Below, piece after piece: positions 62,108 through 64,000 of a stretch of DNA of 64,000 nucleotides. Location of the stretch: NCBI GenBank assembly GCA_049840435.1, contig JASGKY010000013.1, forward strand, positions 124,001 to 188,000, given 5' to 3'. The translations under genes were made by a program, and so were the position numbers. Every line of letters starts with the position of its first letter. Positions within the stretch are counted from its first letter, which is position 1. Source of the DNA: JADLHS01 sp049840435 (GTDB lineage Bacteria > Verrucomicrobiota > Verrucomicrobiia > Limisphaerales > JADLHS01). The notes beneath the pieces are model-generated. The model was given only the letters and a program-made list of their open reading frames with translations, had not been told where the DNA came from and ran no database searches.

Positions 62108-63700
62108 ATGGCGGCAACAAAAGTGAACTTGGAAGAAATCGAACGACTTAAAGCCGCTGAGGCAGTGTATCGCAGCTTGTTTGAAAATGCGCTCGAGGGC
62201 ATTTACCAAAGCACGCCGGACGGACGTTATCTGATGGTCAACACCGCGCTCGCGCGGATGTATGGCTACCAGCGGCCCGAGGAGATGTTGAACCAAGTGT
62301 CCGACATTACAAACCAGATTTACGTGGACGCGACCTTTCGCGAGCGCTTCAAACACGAGATCGAACTGCACGGTTTTGTTCGCGAACTTGAGTATCAGGT
62401 CCGCCGTTGTGATGGGAGCGTGATTTGGATTTCTGAAAGCGCGCGAGCGGTGCGACATCCCAGCGGCCGGACGCTCTATTACGAAGGTTTCATTGACAAT
62501 ATCACCGCGCGGAAGGAGGCCGAAGCCGAACGCACCCAGCTCGAAAAGCAGATGCTGCGCGCGCAGAAGATGGATGCCATTGGCACACTCGCCAGCGGCA
62601 TGGCACATGATTTCAACAACATCCTTTGCGCGATTCTCGGGCACACCCAGCTCGCCTTGTTTGATGGCAATATCAAAGGCAAGTCGCGGGACAGCTTGAT
62701 CTCGGTGCTTAAATCTGCGGAACGCGCGAAGGATTTGGTGAAGCGAATTCTGACCATCAGTCGCCCGGCGGAGACGAAACGGCATCCTCTGAAGTTGGGC
62801 CCGATTCTTAGCGAGGCGGCAAAACTTCTTAATGCGACCCTGCCGTCTTCCATTCAAATCAACGTCACCATCCGCACCGCTGACGATGTGGTAGTGGCTG
62901 ATGCGACCGAGTTGCATCAGGTCATCATGAATCTTGGCACGAACGCCGGTCACGCCATGCGCGAGCAGGGCGGGACGCTGGACTATGAACTCGACCGGTG
63001 CGACTTCAGTGAGGAACAGGGCCGCAAACTTGCGGTCCCAGCCGGCAGCTATGTGCGCCTGGCCGTGCGGGATACTGGTCACGGCATGACAGGTGAGGTA
63101 TTGGAACGCATCTTTGAACCATTTTTTTCCACCAAGCCCACCGGGCGCGGTACCGGGCTGGGGCTGACATTGGTGCAAAAAATCGTCACAGGCAGCGGTG
63201 GGTTGGTGCGGGTCGAGAGTCAGAAGGATGTTGGTACGACCTTTACCGTCTATTTGCCCAGATCTCCGCTGGCGGCGGCAGCGATCAGTCCGGAGGATAA
63301 TCAGGTGTTACCGGGGCAGCGTGAGCAAATCCTCGTGGTGGACGACGAGATCCCGGTATTGAGCGTGATCCAGCAAAGTTTGCGCAAAATGGGATATCGC
63401 GTGATTACGCGAGCCGATAGTCATGATGCGCTTGAGACTTTTCGGGCCGAGCCGAATAAATTTGATCTCGTCATTACCGATCACACGATGCCCGGATTAC
63501 AAGGGGCGGAACTGGCGGAAAAGGTGGGCGAGATCCGTTCCGAGGTGCCGGTAATTCTTGTGACTGGCTTGAATCAACCGCCCAGCTTCAAAGGCTCGCG
63601 CTACGCGCCGCGTCGTGCGGTCTGCCTGAAGCCGATCAACTTTGTGGAGCTTTCACATCAGCTGCGGGATTTTCTCGGGGCGGGCAATGGCAAGTCATAG
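62108..63700 (+). CDS. PAS-domain hybrid histidine kinase
   Basis: A 530-residue soluble sensor. The N-terminal PAS domain spans about residues 16-135 (YRSLFENALEGIYQSTPDGRYLMVNTALARMYGY). The H-box follows (IGTLASGMAHDFNNILCAILGH), then the ATPase domain with N-box (VIMNLGTNAGHAM), G1 (VRDTGHGM) and G2 (FSTKPTGRGTGLGL). A C-terminal receiver carries VVDDE, phospho-acceptor Asp in LVITDHTMPG, the VTG Thr and the LKP Lys. The MAHDFNN H-box is the subfamily linked to ATP-competent kinases with internal receivers. No transmembrane helix or output domain is present, so signal input is cytoplasmic. No cognate regulator is adjacent. Confidence 0.93.
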   Translation: MAATKVNLEEIERLKAAEAVYRSLFENALEGIYQSTPDGRYLMVNTALARMYGYQRPEEMLNQVSDITNQIYVDATFRERFKHEIELHGFVRELEYQVRRCDGSVIWISESARAVRHPSGRTLYYEGFIDNITARKEAEAERTQLEKQMLRAQKMDAIGTLASGMAHDFNNILCAILGHTQLALFDGNIKGKSRDSLISVLKSAERAKDLVKRILTISRPAETKRHPLKLGPILSEAAKLLNATLPSSIQINVTIRTADDVVVADATELHQVIMNLGTNAGHAMREQGGTLDYELDRCDFSEEQGRKLAVPAGSYVRLAVRDTGHGMTGEVLERIFEPFFSTKPTGRGTGLGLTLVQKIVTGSGGLVRVESQKDVGTTFTVYLPRSPLAAAAISPEDNQVLPGQREQILVVDDEIPVLSVIQQSLRKMGYRVITRADSHDALETFRAEPNKFDLVITDHTMPGLQGAELAEKVGEIRSEVPVILVTGLNQPPSFKGSRYAPRRAVCLKPINFVELSHQLRDFLGAGNGKS

Positions 63701-63806
63701 GCGCGTGGGATTCAGCCCGAGTTGCAGGCATGCGGTTGAGACTTTGCGCCAATCCGGAGGTCGGTGGTCTCCGAAGGCTGAAGCAGTGCGAATGCTGTGC
63801 TCCCAA

Positions 63807-64000
63807 TCACCGCGTTTGCAAATAATCTGTCAACGTTTCCATATTGCCGAGGAACTGGCGCATGCTGACGCCGTTTGTGTTAGCCCAACGACCAGAAGCT
63901 TCCTGCCGATTCAAAATGGCACTGATCGTGTCTGCGCTGGGACGTGAGGGCGAGCGCCGGCGCCTTTCTGCCGCTAAAGTTTTCTCGCGGCCTTCCTGGC
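63807..64000 (-). CDS. Partial C-terminal reading frame at the window edge
   Basis: The minus-strand frame is open from the window end to a TGA at 63807-63809. It reads DTISAILNRQEASGRWANTN then GVSMRQFLGNMETLTDYLQTR before the stop. The composition, with mixed helical residues and no long low-complexity tract, looks protein-coding. The family is not recognised. The plus-strand frame overlapping it is not convincing. A gene here is plausible but rests on 64 residues only. Confidence 0.4.
   Translation of the reverse strand, partial: QEGREKTLAAERRRRSPSRPSADTISAILNRQEASGRWANTNGVSMRQFLGNMETLTDYLQTR

Overview
The window is GC-rich chromosomal DNA from a free-living bacterium. It most resembles a Verrucomicrobiota member of the Pedosphaera/Limisphaera type. 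That placement is inferred from several traits: very large Asn/Thr-rich cadherin-like repeat proteins, extracellular proteins ending in a 'STNL..W..' domain, an autotransporter-strand protein with a GH25 head, a Ycf46-like ATPase, many intergenic palindromic elements, and few Shine-Dalgarno sequences. No 16S rRNA gene or other taxonomic marker is present. No tRNA, CRISPR array, prophage or transposase gene was seen. One complete RNA gene, tmRNA (ssrA), is present.

Layout. 1-5.1 kb: end of an M2 (ACE-type) peptidase, thrS, a CxxC mini-redoxin divergent from an HxlR regulator plus MOSC pair, and an SDR. 5.1-12 kb: secreted GH32 fructan hydrolase divergent from a secreted S46 dipeptidyl-peptidase (frameshifted), a split ThrE-type exporter, an LEA-like secreted protein and a DsbA-fold protein. 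12-16.9 kb: SPFH/Arc-like operon behind a perfect 28-bp palindrome, katG divergent from oxyR with a textbook OxyR operator, then ssrA. 17-31.5 kb: DUF2339 membrane protein, a 10-kb cadherin-like gene built of 645-bp tandem units, and an FGE-fold protein. 31.5-43.2 kb: a light-response island with a CarH-type B12 photoreceptor-repressor, a group-2 sigma-70, two CrtN/CrtI-type desaturases, aldehyde dehydrogenase, acyltransferase, glycosyltransferase, a redoxin and a DNA photolyase. 43.2-49.7 kb: two paralogous lipoproteins, then a minus-strand block of PilT-like ATPase, TPR proteins, Ycf46-like AAA ATPase and ECF sigma. 50-64 kb: GH25 autotransporter-like protein, Ada, a GAF-PAS-sigma54 activator, OsmC, GNAT, TPR protein, AlkC/AlkD-like repair protein, DnaJ-like chaperone and a PAS hybrid histidine kinase.

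How the genes work together. The clearest unit is 33338-43200: the sigma gene and seven downstream genes lie on one strand with gaps from -4 to 22 nt. They encode an apparent staphyloxanthin-like carotenoid pathway ending in photolyase, next to a divergent CarH. A 17-bp direct repeat abuts both starts of the divergent promoter region. KatG/OxyR, Ada, OsmC and AlkC/AlkD-like proteins add oxidative and alkylation defence.

Sequence quality or decay. Six conserved genes (S46, SPFH, the giant repeat protein, PilT-like, sigma54 activator, TPR) each carry one single-base frameshift. Four of the six coincide with the tetramer GTAC. A systematic base-calling artefact is the most economical reading, but it cannot be proved from the sequence alone.
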